A stretch of DNA of 64,000 nucleotides from Rheinheimera hassiensis. Lineage in GTDB: Bacteria; Pseudomonadota; Gammaproteobacteria; Enterobacterales; Alteromonadaceae. Every line of letters starts with the position of its first letter. Position 1 is the first letter of the stretch. The notes below the pieces were generated by a model that had not been told where the DNA came from, searched no databases, and saw nothing but the letters and a program-made list of their open reading frames with translations. Shown here in pieces: positions 10,190-18,529 of the stretch. Both the position numbers and the translations under genes were made by a program. The stretch is taken from assembly GCF_022436675.1 (NCBI RefSeq), contig NZ_JAKUJZ010000002.1:374655-438654 (forward strand). Direction: 5' to 3'.

Positions 10190-10190
10190 C

Positions 10191-11447
10191 ATGAAGAAGT
10201 TTAAAAAACTTACCTCAGCTCTTGTCGTAATGACAGTTTTAGGGGCTTGTTTACCGGTTTCTGCAGCTGTACAGCCTAATATGGCAAAAGTAGAAGAACG
10301 TAAAGCACGTAAGACGCAAATTGTTGGCGAGCGTGTTGGTAAAGTTCTGGTTAGCGCCTTTGAGCTGTATAACGAAGAGAAATTAGACGAGGCAATTGCT
10401 TTGCTGCTTGACGCTAAGTCTAGCAACGAGTTTGATACTGCTACGCTAAATCGCTTTTTAGGTAACTTATACGCTACCAAAGACGAAAAGCAGGCGATAA
10501 AGTACCTTACTCTGGCGGTAAAGCCAGATGTACTTACTTTTGCTGATCAGTCTGCGTCTATGAAGCTGTTAGCTGACATGTTATTGCAGGATAAGCAATA
10601 TCAAACGGCAATAAAGGCATATGAAGACTGGATGATGTTCACTGGTGAGCAAAATTCAGATGCTTATATGCGTATAGCTAATGCTTACTATTTAATGGAC
10701 CAGCATGCTAAGGTTTTAGCACCGGCAGATGATGCAATTCGTTTTGCGCCTAAGCCAATTGAAGGGCCTTATCAGCTTAAGATGGCAGCATTGTATGAAA
10801 CGAAACGCTACAAAGAATTAGTAGCAGTAGTGGAAACAATGGTGCAGCTGTTCCCGGAGAATAAGCAATTCTGGGTCTATCTGGGTAACTTTTATACCTT
10901 GACTGAAGAATTTGGCAAATCACTGTCAACATTACAACTAGCCTATTCGCAGGGGTACCTGGAAAAAGACTCTGAAATAAGAATGTTGGCGCAGATGTAT
11001 GCCAATAATAACATTCCTTATAAAGCGGCTACGGTGATGGAAAAGTACATGAAGAGCGGTTTGGTTAAGAAAGACAAAACCAATCTGACTTTTATTGCTT
11101 CCAATTATCAGGCTGCACGTGAGTTTTTAAAGGCTGCTAACTACTATGGTGAAGTTGCTAAGCTGACGAATGATGCTGATTCGTACCGTCGTCAGGGTTC
11201 TGCTTATTCTGCTGTGCAGAAGTACAATGAAGCTATTGCTGCTTATGACAAAGCGTTATCAATGAATGTTGATAAACCAAGCGGTGTCTATATGAGCTTA
11301 GTGGATGCGTATTTCTATCAGAAGAAATATAAAGAAGCTTATGCTGCGTTGATGAATGCGAAGAAAGATCCTGCTATGTCGCGTCAGGTACGTGGCTGGG
11401 AATCTTACATCAAAGATAAAGCGAAGCAAAAAGGCATTACGCTGTAA
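10191..11447 (+). CDS. TPR-repeat periplasmic protein of the TonB2 operon
   Basis: The protein has 418 residues with a signal peptide (about 1-25, ending VSAAV). Multiple tetratricopeptide-like helical repeats follow; clear examples are EKLDEAIALLLDAKSSNEFD near 65 and QKYNEAIAAYDKALSMNVDK near 345. No catalytic motif is seen. Homologous TPR genes close TtpC-type TonB2 clusters, so a role in assembling or stabilising the complex is plausible but inferred. It is the sixth and last gene of the operon, followed by a strong terminator. Confidence 0.85.
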   Translation: MKKFKKLTSALVVMTVLGACLPVSAAVQPNMAKVEERKARKTQIVGERVGKVLVSAFELYNEEKLDEAIALLLDAKSSNEFDTATLNRFLGNLYATKDEKQAIKYLTLAVKPDVLTFADQSASMKLLADMLLQDKQYQTAIKAYEDWMMFTGEQNSDAYMRIANAYYLMDQHAKVLAPADDAIRFAPKPIEGPYQLKMAALYETKRYKELVAVVETMVQLFPENKQFWVYLGNFYTLTEEFGKSLSTLQLAYSQGYLEKDSEIRMLAQMYANNNIPYKAATVMEKYMKSGLVKKDKTNLTFIASNYQAAREFLKAANYYGEVAKLTNDADSYRRQGSAYSAVQKYNEAIAAYDKALSMNVDKPSGVYMSLVDAYFYQKKYKEAYAALMNAKKDPAMSRQVRGWESYIKDKAKQKGITL

Positions 11448-11450
11448 TAA

Positions 11451-11478
11451 AAAACCCCACTGAAGTGGGGTTTTTTTT
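11451..11478. terminator. Bidirectional terminator between the TonB2 operon and prsR
   Basis: AAAACCCCAC pairs with GTGGGGTTTT around a TGAA loop, with T-runs readable on both strands. It serves the plus-strand TPR gene and possibly minus-strand prsR. Confidence 0.88.
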
Positions 11479-11510
11479 AACTATCATATGCAGATTTCAG
11501 CTTCAGCAGT

Positions 11511-12869
11511 TCAGATTTCGGCTTCAGCATTTCTTAAATCGTGCAGGCGATACTTATCTATTAACGCATAAAGTGTTGGTCTGGTGATACCCAGTAAGTC
11601 AGATGTTTTAGATAAGTTGCCGTTCGCCAGGGTGTAAGCCTGGCGTATTGCCTGTGTTTCTGCTTGTTCTCTTACTTTACGCAGCGTGCTGGTCTTGACC
11701 ATTTCTTTGCTACTAAGACCAAGATCGTCAGCAGTAATCAATTTGCTATCTGCCAAAATTACGGCTGATTTAAGTTTATTTTGCAGTTCACGAATATTAC
11801 CTGGCCACGGGTGTTGCAACATAGCTTGCATAGCACAGTCTGAAAAGCCCTGAACATGGCTGTTAAACTCAATATTGAATTTTGTCAGTAAGGCTTTAGC
11901 AATAACGATAATGTCGTGGCCACGCTGGCGTAGCGGTGGGATTGCCAGGGTGATTTCACTCACCCGGTAGTATAAATCTTCGCGGAAACTTTGTGCTGCT
12001 ACCATTTCAGCCAGATTTCGGTGTGTTGCACATATTACCCTGACATCGACTTCTATTTCCTGACGTCCGCCCACACGCTCAATAACCCTTTCCTGCAAAA
12101 AGCGCAGCATCTTGGCTTGCAGGCTCAGTGGCATGTCGCCGATTTCGTCCAGCAGCAGTGTACCGCCGTTAGCACATTCGATTTTGCCTAAGGTGGTTTT
12201 ATTGGCGCCGGTAAATGCGCCTTTTTCATAGCCGAATAGTTCACTTTCCAGCAGATTTTCTGGTATAGATGCGCAGTTAATGGCTACAAAAGGTTTACTT
12301 ATCCTTGGACTTTGTCGGTGAATCGCTCTGGCAAATACTTCTTTACCAGTACCACTTTCTCCAAGCAATAAGGTGGTAATCTCTGTCGGGGCTATTTTCT
12401 CTACTGTGCGACAGGCGCGCATAATGGCATCACTGTTGCCAATAATATCGCTGCTTGTCATTCCGGCGGCTTTTAGTGCCTGATTTTCTGTTTCTAACTG
12501 ACTAAGTTTAAAAGCTCTGGTCAGAATCACATTTAACACATCGATATTAATCGGTTTTTGATAGTAGTCATAAGCACCCAGCGCGACAGCTTTAAGCGCA
12601 TGATCGTTATCATTACTACCGGTGATGACAATAACTTTGCAGTTTGGCTGCATTGACAGTATTTCACTTAAGCAGGCTAAGCCCTCTGTCGCATTGGCAG
12701 GATCGGGAGGTAAGCCAAGATCGAGTGTGACAACCTCTGGCTCATATCGCCTTAGTTGTGTCAGTGCTGAAGAGCGATCCTGAGCAAACACCAGTTCATA
12801 ATCCGGTAAACTCCATTTCAGCTGCTTCTGGATGCCAATATCATCTTCTATGACCAATAAGGTCTTCAT
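11511..12869 (-). CDS. prsR: PrsR, sigma-54-dependent response regulator of PEP-CTERM systems
   Basis: Two-component transcriptional activator. The protein is 452 residues with a receiver domain (1-115, phospho-acceptor Asp50 in VVTLDLGLPP) and an AAA+ sigma-54 interaction domain. The latter has Walker A GESGTGKE (170-177), the sigma-54-contact loop GAFTGA (217-222) and Walker B LLLDEIGD (238-245). A C-terminal Fis-type helix-turn-helix follows (NLSKTSDLLGITRPTLYALI). The overall sequence is the PrsR type that pairs with PrsK. AAGGA lies upstream of the ATG. It follows prsK on the same strand with a 34-bp gap. Which sigma-54 promoters it drives is not visible here. Confidence 0.9.
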   Translation of the reverse strand: MKTLLVIEDDIGIQKQLKWSLPDYELVFAQDRSSALTQLRRYEPEVVTLDLGLPPDPANATEGLACLSEILSMQPNCKVIVITGSNDNDHALKAVALGAYDYYQKPINIDVLNVILTRAFKLSQLETENQALKAAGMTSSDIIGNSDAIMRACRTVEKIAPTEITTLLLGESGTGKEVFARAIHRQSPRISKPFVAINCASIPENLLESELFGYEKGAFTGANKTTLGKIECANGGTLLLDEIGDMPLSLQAKMLRFLQERVIERVGGRQEIEVDVRVICATHRNLAEMVAAQSFREDLYYRVSEITLAIPPLRQRGHDIIVIAKALLTKFNIEFNSHVQGFSDCAMQAMLQHPWPGNIRELQNKLKSAVILADSKLITADDLGLSSKEMVKTSTLRKVREQAETQAIRQAYTLANGNLSKTSDLLGITRPTLYALIDKYRLHDLRNAEAEI

Positions 12870-12903
12870 AAAACAGTCCTTGTATTTACATCAATAAACG
12901 TGA

Positions 12904-14925
12904 TTAGTGTAAAGGAAGAATAAGCGTAAAGGTAGTTCCGACACCTTCTGTACTCTCTACCTGCAATTGGCCATTATGTTGTCTGGCAAAGTGTAGCGCA
13001 TCATAAGCGCCTACGCCCATACCCGCATTACCTTTTGTTGAGTCAAATGGCTTAAATAAGCGCTCGCTGATAAATTCGGCTGACATCCCGCAGCCAGTGT
13101 CCTGAATGCTGATATAGAGCTGTGAGTTATCACAATTCACATCGACCAGTATTTTACCCTCGCTGGCTGTCGCATGCTGGGCATTGTCAATCAGGTGGTA
13201 GAGCACACTGGAAAAACGTTCTTTGTTTACCAGTAACTGAGCATCACGGCTGACGGTATATTGAGGTACTGGTTGTTTGGCTGCACAGCGCTGGTTAATG
13301 ACCTCGTGCACAACGGTTGAGATACTGACCATAGTATCCTGATTGGACTCTGCACGTTTGCTGCTCAGCTGTGACAGCATATTCTGTAAGCGTTGCTGCA
13401 TAGCGGCGAGAGTATCGAAGCTGTCATTAATAAACTCAGGATTAGTCCGGTGCTTTATACTGTTTGTCAGCATTAAATCGATTTGTGCTTTGATATTTTT
13501 CAGATCGTGTACAACAAACGCTGACATGCGGCTAAATGCCGCGAATTGGGCGTTTTCGCTAAGTTTCTGGCTGGCTTGCATTAACTGCAGATAGCTGGAT
13601 ATTTGCTCTGCCACCAGCATCAGGTAATCACGCAGTTCCCAGTTGAGGAATTGGCGATCGACATCCGGTGCGTTTATCAGGCACAGACCCCAAAGTTCAT
13701 TGTCGGAGTGGATGGGGATGATTAATTGGATATCAATGTCACTTAAGTTATGTTTTTGACAAAAGGGGTCTTTTCTATCTGCCAGATCGACTATCCAGTT
13801 TTTGCCGGCAAATTGCTGTACATAATGTTGCAGTAATTCCGTTTCACCGTTATTCAAAGCCGGGCGGTTGATACGGGCCAGGGTTGTCAGGGCAGAAGTT
13901 CCTTCCAGTTTGATCAGGCAGCCCCGGCTATAACTGACAGAGTTTAGCCAGGTTTGCATAATAGTTTGGTATTGATCTGACTTGGTAATATCAACCAACT
14001 GCAACTGTCTTGTCAGCTCAAGCCACTTCACACGATAATCAAACTTATTGGCAAAGAAATGTTTTTCAATAAATACTTTGAGTTTGCGTCTTACTGCACC
14101 GGAAAACAGCAAAACGGCTAACATAGCAAAACCCAGCACTAAAAAGGTAGTTTGCAGCAGGTTTGACCAGGTACCGCCGATATAACGAATATAAAAGCCT
14201 GCAACTGCGATAAGGCACAGATAGATACCTGCAGCAAGCACCAGCGAGCTTTGTAGCACAATATCGCGTGACACATAAACATTGATGCCCCAGGCTTGCA
14301 CGCGTCTGACAGAAATAATCAGCAGTGGCACTATGGCAGCGTAAACAAAACCACGGGCTGACCAGAGCTGGTTATCTACCTGCCCGAATAATGCCGACTC
14401 AGCCAGCAAAACGAAGTCAAACAATGCGCAAACGGTTATGCCCAGTACCAGGGGTTTATATTGCCAGCGGTTAGCAGCGGCTTTACGGTACATTGTTTCC
14501 AGCAGTGCCAGTTGTAATACACAGATAGCCAGGCTGCCGGTAAAAATCAGGTTCATCGAGAGCAGCTGCAAATAGCTCAGTAAACCCCAACAGCTGATAA
14601 TTAAGACTAGCAACTGCACAGAGCGCTTTTTTAACAGCAGGCTTAGTGATTGTTCGGCACTGCCAAGTGCCGCCAGTAAAAATAACAGCAGCACCAGGTT
14701 TCGGCTGAGCTCTAGTAGTAGCGATACAGGTGTAACGTAGGGGGCAAATCCTGTCAGCATATAATAGGCCGCCCAGACTGTGTTAAACAGTGACCAGGCA
14801 AGCAGCAAGGAGCGTGGCAGGTTTTTAATCCGGGTGGCCAGTGTCAACAGAAAGAAAAACAAGTTAGCAACGCAGGCGAAACCAAAGCCAATCCGATCCA
14901 ACGCTAATTCTGTCAGTAAATCCAT
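12904..14925 (-). CDS. prsK: PrsK, membrane histidine kinase of PEP-CTERM systems
   Basis: The protein has 673 residues. An N-terminal membrane region of about eight or more helices covers roughly 10-290. A GAF-like sensor region spans about 310-450, the dimerisation/phospho-acceptor segment has VVHDLKN near 470, and the C-terminal HATPase has DNAQHA, DTGCGMS and GMGVGAYDALHFARQH. The HDLKN phospho-box and architecture are those of PrsK. It is the probable partner of the adjacent prsR. No exosortase or PEP-CTERM protein is encoded nearby, which is unusual because the family often sits in or near such clusters. Confidence 0.9.
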   Translation of the reverse strand: MDLLTELALDRIGFGFACVANLFFFLLTLATRIKNLPRSLLLAWSLFNTVWAAYYMLTGFAPYVTPVSLLLELSRNLVLLLFLLAALGSAEQSLSLLLKKRSVQLLVLIISCWGLLSYLQLLSMNLIFTGSLAICVLQLALLETMYRKAAANRWQYKPLVLGITVCALFDFVLLAESALFGQVDNQLWSARGFVYAAIVPLLIISVRRVQAWGINVYVSRDIVLQSSLVLAAGIYLCLIAVAGFYIRYIGGTWSNLLQTTFLVLGFAMLAVLLFSGAVRRKLKVFIEKHFFANKFDYRVKWLELTRQLQLVDITKSDQYQTIMQTWLNSVSYSRGCLIKLEGTSALTTLARINRPALNNGETELLQHYVQQFAGKNWIVDLADRKDPFCQKHNLSDIDIQLIIPIHSDNELWGLCLINAPDVDRQFLNWELRDYLMLVAEQISSYLQLMQASQKLSENAQFAAFSRMSAFVVHDLKNIKAQIDLMLTNSIKHRTNPEFINDSFDTLAAMQQRLQNMLSQLSSKRAESNQDTMVSISTVVHEVINQRCAAKQPVPQYTVSRDAQLLVNKERFSSVLYHLIDNAQHATASEGKILVDVNCDNSQLYISIQDTGCGMSAEFISERLFKPFDSTKGNAGMGVGAYDALHFARQHNGQLQVESTEGVGTTFTLILPLH

Positions 14926-14966
14926 CTGCGTCTATCCATAAAAGCTGAAAGTGTATTTGGAGCGGC

Positions 14967-15713
14967 TTATTGCGTTAGCAAAGGCAGCAAAAACTTTACC
15001 GGAATAGCATAAGTAATGCCACTTGGGTCGCTCAGTACCGCTTCCCGTGTCGATTTTACATAAACCTTATTAATAATACCGATCACCTGAGCTGTATTGG
15101 CATCAAACAAAGGACTACCGCTATTGCCCGGATAAGCTGTTGCATCTAACTGATATACCATAAAAGGTTGTCGCAATTGGCGCAGCGCAGACGCTTGCAA
15201 CTGACCAGAGTGATCGGCAGGGATAGCAATGGGTGTTACGGCAGAAATGATACCTCTGTGAGTAGCGGGGTATAATCCCAGTACTGCGGTAATAGGGAAA
15301 CCGGTAAAGGCGATTTCAGTGCCTTCGTTGATAAAGTCAGCGTCAGCCAGAGTCGCTGCAGGCAATTTAGCTTCTATCGTCAATACCGCTAAGTCATGCA
15401 CTGTTTGGGTTTTAGTGTCGGTAATCTGGTGAATTTGTATATTGTCTGCCTGGCCGGATAACACAACATAGGATTCGTTGCGTTTTACATCAGGTGCTTT
15501 AGCAATAACATGGTAATTAGTAATGATTTTACTGCCATCGGCAACAACAAAACCGGTGCCAACCAGCCGGACGCGGGGCGATGCGAGCGGGCTAAACACG
15601 CCTATAGCCACTACAGAGGGTTTTATTTTTTTGATGCTATCCTGCAACGCAGCTTGAGCCGGTAATGCCAGATGCCACAGCAGTGCAATACACAATAGTG
15701 CTTTATACATCAT
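14967..15713 (-). CDS. Secreted trypsin-like (S1) serine protease
   Basis: The protein has 248 residues: a signal peptide (1-21, ending PAQA) and a chymotrypsin-fold domain. The catalytic triad is visible as His68 (TNYHV), Asp107 (VHDLAVL) and Ser198 (YPGNSGSPLF). There is no PDZ domain, unlike DegP/DegS. The first of two tandem ATGs is used because AAGGA lies 8 bp upstream. It is encoded on the same strand and 41 bp ahead of prsK, so it may be co-transcribed with the two-component genes. A role in processing envelope or exported proteins is possible, but substrates are unknown. Confidence 0.85.
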   Translation of the reverse strand: MMYKALLCIALLWHLALPAQAALQDSIKKIKPSVVAIGVFSPLASPRVRLVGTGFVVADGSKIITNYHVIAKAPDVKRNESYVVLSGQADNIQIHQITDTKTQTVHDLAVLTIEAKLPAATLADADFINEGTEIAFTGFPITAVLGLYPATHRGIISAVTPIAIPADHSGQLQASALRQLRQPFMVYQLDATAYPGNSGSPLFDANTAQVIGIINKVYVKSTREAVLSDPSGITYAIPVKFLLPLLTQ

Positions 15714-15827
15714 TCAGACATTCCTTATCTAAGTTATTGTGTTAGGGCACTATACTAGCCCAATTTATTTGAAATAGCTGCAGTGTTATATGGCAACCGG
15801 CAGAATTTGCCCCATACTAAGGAGCGG

Positions 15828-15869
15828 ATGTTCAGGCAAAGGATGCTGTATGCCAATCAGTACAGGTAA
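15828..15869 (+). other. Possible 13-codon leader ORF overlapping the patatin start
   Basis: AAGGAG at 15819-15824 precedes an ATG at 15828 that opens a 13-codon frame ending at TAA 15867-15869, out of frame with the patatin gene whose start lies inside it. The 3-base spacing is short, so translation is uncertain. It could influence initiation at 15850. Confidence 0.25.
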
Positions 15870-16695
15870 AGAGATAGTGCCCATATTCTCAGGTGGCGGT
15901 ACCCGGCTGAGTTGTTATATTGGCATATTACAGGCGTTGCAGGATATGCAATTTCGTTTCCGGCATCTGGTTGGCGTATCTGGCGGTAGTATTGTGGCGG
16001 CGCTTTATGCAACCGGCTGGGACCTTGCCAGCCTCAAAGCACTGGCATTACAAACTGATTTCAGGCAGTTCTGGAGTTTTTCAGTTACATCATTATTACG
16101 CACCGGCGGTTTATGTAACGGTGATAAATTTGAAGCCTGGTTAGACAAACAGTTACAAGGTGTAACCTTCGCTAATTTGCCATATGACTTACATGTGCTG
16201 GCGACTGATATTAACGGTGGTGGCCCCGTGGTGTTTAACCGGCTGCATACGCCGCACCTTAAAGTGTCAAAGGCCGTGCGCTTCTCTATGTCTATTCCGC
16301 TGTTTTTTTCGTTTCAGCCGTTTAAAAATCATATTATGACAGATGGGGTGATATTGTCTGAAGATGCCTTGCACCATGACTGGTCTGGCTCTGGGCTGCC
16401 GCTTATTTGCTTTCGGTTAAAAAGTGATGCCGAAGCCAGGCCTGTGCAAACCAGTCGTTATTTCCCTCTGGTATCATATATTTACATGCTGATCCGCACC
16501 TTTATGAGCGCGGTATCACGCGAGTATGTGCATGCCGAATACTGGCATAATACGATAGTGATCAATACCGGCAGCATTTCAGCAGTAGATTTTGCCCTGA
16601 CGGTAGAGCAGAAGCTGGAACTGTTTAATACCGGTTATCAGACAGCCAGCACTATAGTGCCGTTAAAGTTGGCAGGGTTATTTGATACGCAATAA
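15850..16695 (+). CDS. Patatin-like phospholipase
   Basis: Lipid acyl hydrolase of the patatin family with a Ser-Asp dyad. From the chosen ATG the protein is 281 residues. The oxyanion hole GGGTR is at 15-19, the nucleophile elbow GVSGG with Ser44 follows, and the catalytic Asp165 sits in TDGV. AAAGGA lies 6 bp upstream of 15850; an in-frame ATG at 15790 has no ribosome binding site. No signal peptide is seen, so it is probably cytoplasmic, or delivered by another route if it is an effector. It is divergent from the trypsin-like protease. Substrate specificity cannot be inferred. Confidence 0.85.
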   Translation: MPISTGKEIVPIFSGGGTRLSCYIGILQALQDMQFRFRHLVGVSGGSIVAALYATGWDLASLKALALQTDFRQFWSFSVTSLLRTGGLCNGDKFEAWLDKQLQGVTFANLPYDLHVLATDINGGGPVVFNRLHTPHLKVSKAVRFSMSIPLFFSFQPFKNHIMTDGVILSEDALHHDWSGSGLPLICFRLKSDAEARPVQTSRYFPLVSYIYMLIRTFMSAVSREYVHAEYWHNTIVINTGSISAVDFALTVEQKLELFNTGYQTASTIVPLKLAGLFDTQ

Positions 16696-16696
16696 A

Positions 16697-16719
16697 AAAG
16701 CCACTGCAAAAGTGGCTTT
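16697..16719. terminator. Hairpin between patatin and amino-acid dehydrogenase genes
   Basis: AAAGCCACT pairs with AGTGGCTTT across a GCAAA loop in the convergent gap. Poly-A upstream gives a T-run on the minus strand, so it mainly fits as the terminator of the dehydrogenase gene. Confidence 0.65.
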
Positions 16720-16740
16720 AAGGTAGATTGCGTTGAGTGA

Positions 16741-17784
16741 TTATTGCTTGCCGCGACGAATAATTTCCTGCGCCATTAAGTCAGCCACCAGGCTGGTAGC
16801 TTGATTTTCGGCATCAGCACGCTGGAAAATATTCAGCAGAGTATCGTAGATGGCGTTTACTTTCGCTGTGGATTCTTCAACGCTGTAACCTTGCGGCCGC
16901 ATTTCAGAGGCAACATTAATAATACCACCAGCGTTAATCACATAATCCGGTGCATATAAAATACCTTTTTCGCGTAATACATCACCGTGGCGGTCTTCTT
17001 TTAACTGATTATTGGCACAACCAGCAACCACGCGAGCTTTAAGCTGCACTATGGTGTCGTCGTTAATTGTGGCACCCAAAGCGCAAGGAGCATAGATATC
17101 GGCATCCGCAGCATATATCTCATCCAGAGCTACAGCCACAGCGCCAAACTGGCTTACAGCGCGCTGTACGGCATCCTGATTAATGTCGGTAACAATTAAT
17201 TTAGCGCCTTCTTTGTGCAAGTATTCACATAAATAGAAACCCACACTGCCAAGGCCCTGTACCGCGACAGTTTTACCGGTTAAATCGTCAGTACCAAACT
17301 GATGTTTTGCCGCAGCTTTAATACCACGATAGGTACCCAGAGCAGTAAACGGTGCGGGGTTGCCGCTTTTACCTTCCAGACCGGCAACATAAGGGGTTTC
17401 TTTATTGACGATCATAATGTCGCCAGTAGTGATATTGACGTCCTCTGCACTGTAGTAGCTGCCGGATAAGCGGTGGATCATACGGCCAAAAGCACGGAAT
17501 AATGCTTCGGATTTGATTTTTTTTGCATCACCAATAATAACGGATTTGCCACCGCCTAAAGGTAAGCCTGCCATGGCATTTTTGTATGTCATACCGCGGG
17601 ATAAACGCAGAACATCATTCAAAGCAGCTTCGTCGGATACATAGTCCCATAAGCGGCAACCGCCTACAGCCGGGCCAAGTGCAGTGCTATGCACGGCAAT
17701 AATTGCTTTTAAACCGGTTTCTGCATCGCTGCAAAACACAACCTGTTCATGATGATCGAATTCAGAATGATTAAATACTGCCAC
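16741..17784 (-). CDS. Leu/Glu/Phe/Val dehydrogenase (leucine dehydrogenase type)
   Basis: NAD-dependent oxidative deamination of branched-chain amino acids, by similarity to bacterial leucine dehydrogenase. From a GTG start the protein is 347 residues. Glycine-rich GPAVGGCR is near 38-44, the catalytic loop PLGGGK carries Lys80, and the Rossmann motif [15 protein letters not shown] is in the C-terminal half. I set the start at GTG 17784 because GGAG lies 9 bp upstream and [16 protein letters not shown] matches family N-termini. A longer frame begins at 17862 but its extra residues look non-conserved. Substrate preference is inferred. Confidence 0.85.
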   Translation of the reverse strand: MAVFNHSEFDHHEQVVFCSDAETGLKAIIAVHSTALGPAVGGCRLWDYVSDEAALNDVLRLSRGMTYKNAMAGLPLGGGKSVIIGDAKKIKSEALFRAFGRMIHRLSGSYYSAEDVNITTGDIMIVNKETPYVAGLEGKSGNPAPFTALGTYRGIKAAAKHQFGTDDLTGKTVAVQGLGSVGFYLCEYLHKEGAKLIVTDINQDAVQRAVSQFGAVAVALDEIYAADADIYAPCALGATINDDTIVQLKARVVAGCANNQLKEDRHGDVLREKGILYAPDYVINAGGIINVASEMRPQGYSVEESTAKVNAIYDTLLNIFQRADAENQATSLVADLMAQEIIRRGKQ

Positions 17785-17939
17785 GACTGATTTCTCCGTT
17801 TTTTGATAGCCTGAAATACTCAGGCCACTGTGCCTGGTTAGTGGCCGCGCTGCCGGCGGCATTTTTGCGCGGCGAAATGTAGCATTTCAACCTGGGTTTC
17901 ACCAGAATCAAACCAAAAAAATATCTGGTCAGTCCAGGC

Positions 17940-17974
17940 GATTGTCGACAATATATGACAACACTTGATTGTCG
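17940..17974. promoter_or_regulatory. Palindromic operator candidate in a divergent promoter region
   Basis: ATTGTCGACAAT (17941-17952) is a perfect 12-bp palindrome. Its half-site GATTGTCG (17940-17947) recurs as a direct repeat at 17967-17974, 27 bp apart. It lies between the dehydrogenase gene and the gene at 18024. The regulator is unknown. Confidence 0.4.
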
Positions 17975-18023
17975 GTGGCGAGTCACCTAAAGTAGCAAAA
18001 ATTTAAAAGCAGGAAGTCTTATA

Positions 18024-18452
18024 ATGAGCGAGCAGTTAACTCAGCAACAAATTGAACAAGCCCGCGCGGAATGGGTAAGAGCGCAGTTCCAAAAAGCCAA
18101 CGAGTATTTAGCCAGCAAAGGTATTTTGCCAGACAACGTTGCAGCGTCAGAAAGCCGCTATTTGCCACCTTATATGGCGGTATGGAAGTTAAATACGAAA
18201 GATAAACAATCATATTGGGTAATAAGCGGCGACTTGCCGACTGATCATTTAGCTTTTGCTGCAGCCCCTAACGCCAGAGATGCTGTCAGAGCGTTTTCCA
18301 TGCATTGGCAGCTAAAAGCCCAGCAAATTATTGATGCTGGCATCACGGATAAAACCCAGCAGGATTTTGCCAACTTACTGATTAACCGTGCGCACAACCT
18401 TTACGATATGTTCAACGAAGATCAGCTTTGGCAGGCCGAAGCTGTAAGTTAA
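18024..18452 (+). CDS. Small conserved hypothetical protein (DUF4826-like)
   Basis: The protein has 142 residues, is soluble, and has no signal peptide. Recognisable segments are ESRYLPPYMAVWKL, SYWVISGDLPTDHLAF and ARDAVRAFSMHWQLKAQQI, followed by a helical C-terminus. It resembles the DUF4826 family of Shewanella and relatives, whose function is unknown. AGGAAG lies upstream of the ATG. It is divergent from the amino-acid dehydrogenase gene and is followed by a strong terminator, so it appears monocistronic. The family assignment is from memory of the sequence type and is not certain. Confidence 0.7.
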   Translation: MSEQLTQQQIEQARAEWVRAQFQKANEYLASKGILPDNVAASESRYLPPYMAVWKLNTKDKQSYWVISGDLPTDHLAFAAAPNARDAVRAFSMHWQLKAQQIIDAGITDKTQQDFANLLINRAHNLYDMFNEDQLWQAEAVS

Positions 18453-18476
18453 CTGTATTTATTACTTTACGAAGAA

Positions 18477-18504
18477 TAAAAAACCGCATTATCTGCGGTT
18501 TTTT
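18477..18504. terminator. Bidirectional terminator between the gene at 18024 and roxA
   Basis: AAAAAACCGCA pairs with TGCGGTTTTTT around a 6-base loop. T-runs on both strands serve the convergent genes. Confidence 0.88.
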
Positions 18505-18529
18505 ATTAGCTTTTTAAGATGCTTTGCAT

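Noticed and set aside
17771-17986. 71-codon minus-strand frame upstream of the amino-acid dehydrogenase
   Set aside because: Overlaps the dehydrogenase N-terminus and the divergent promoter region, with no conserved sequence. The GTG start of the dehydrogenase accounts for this area.
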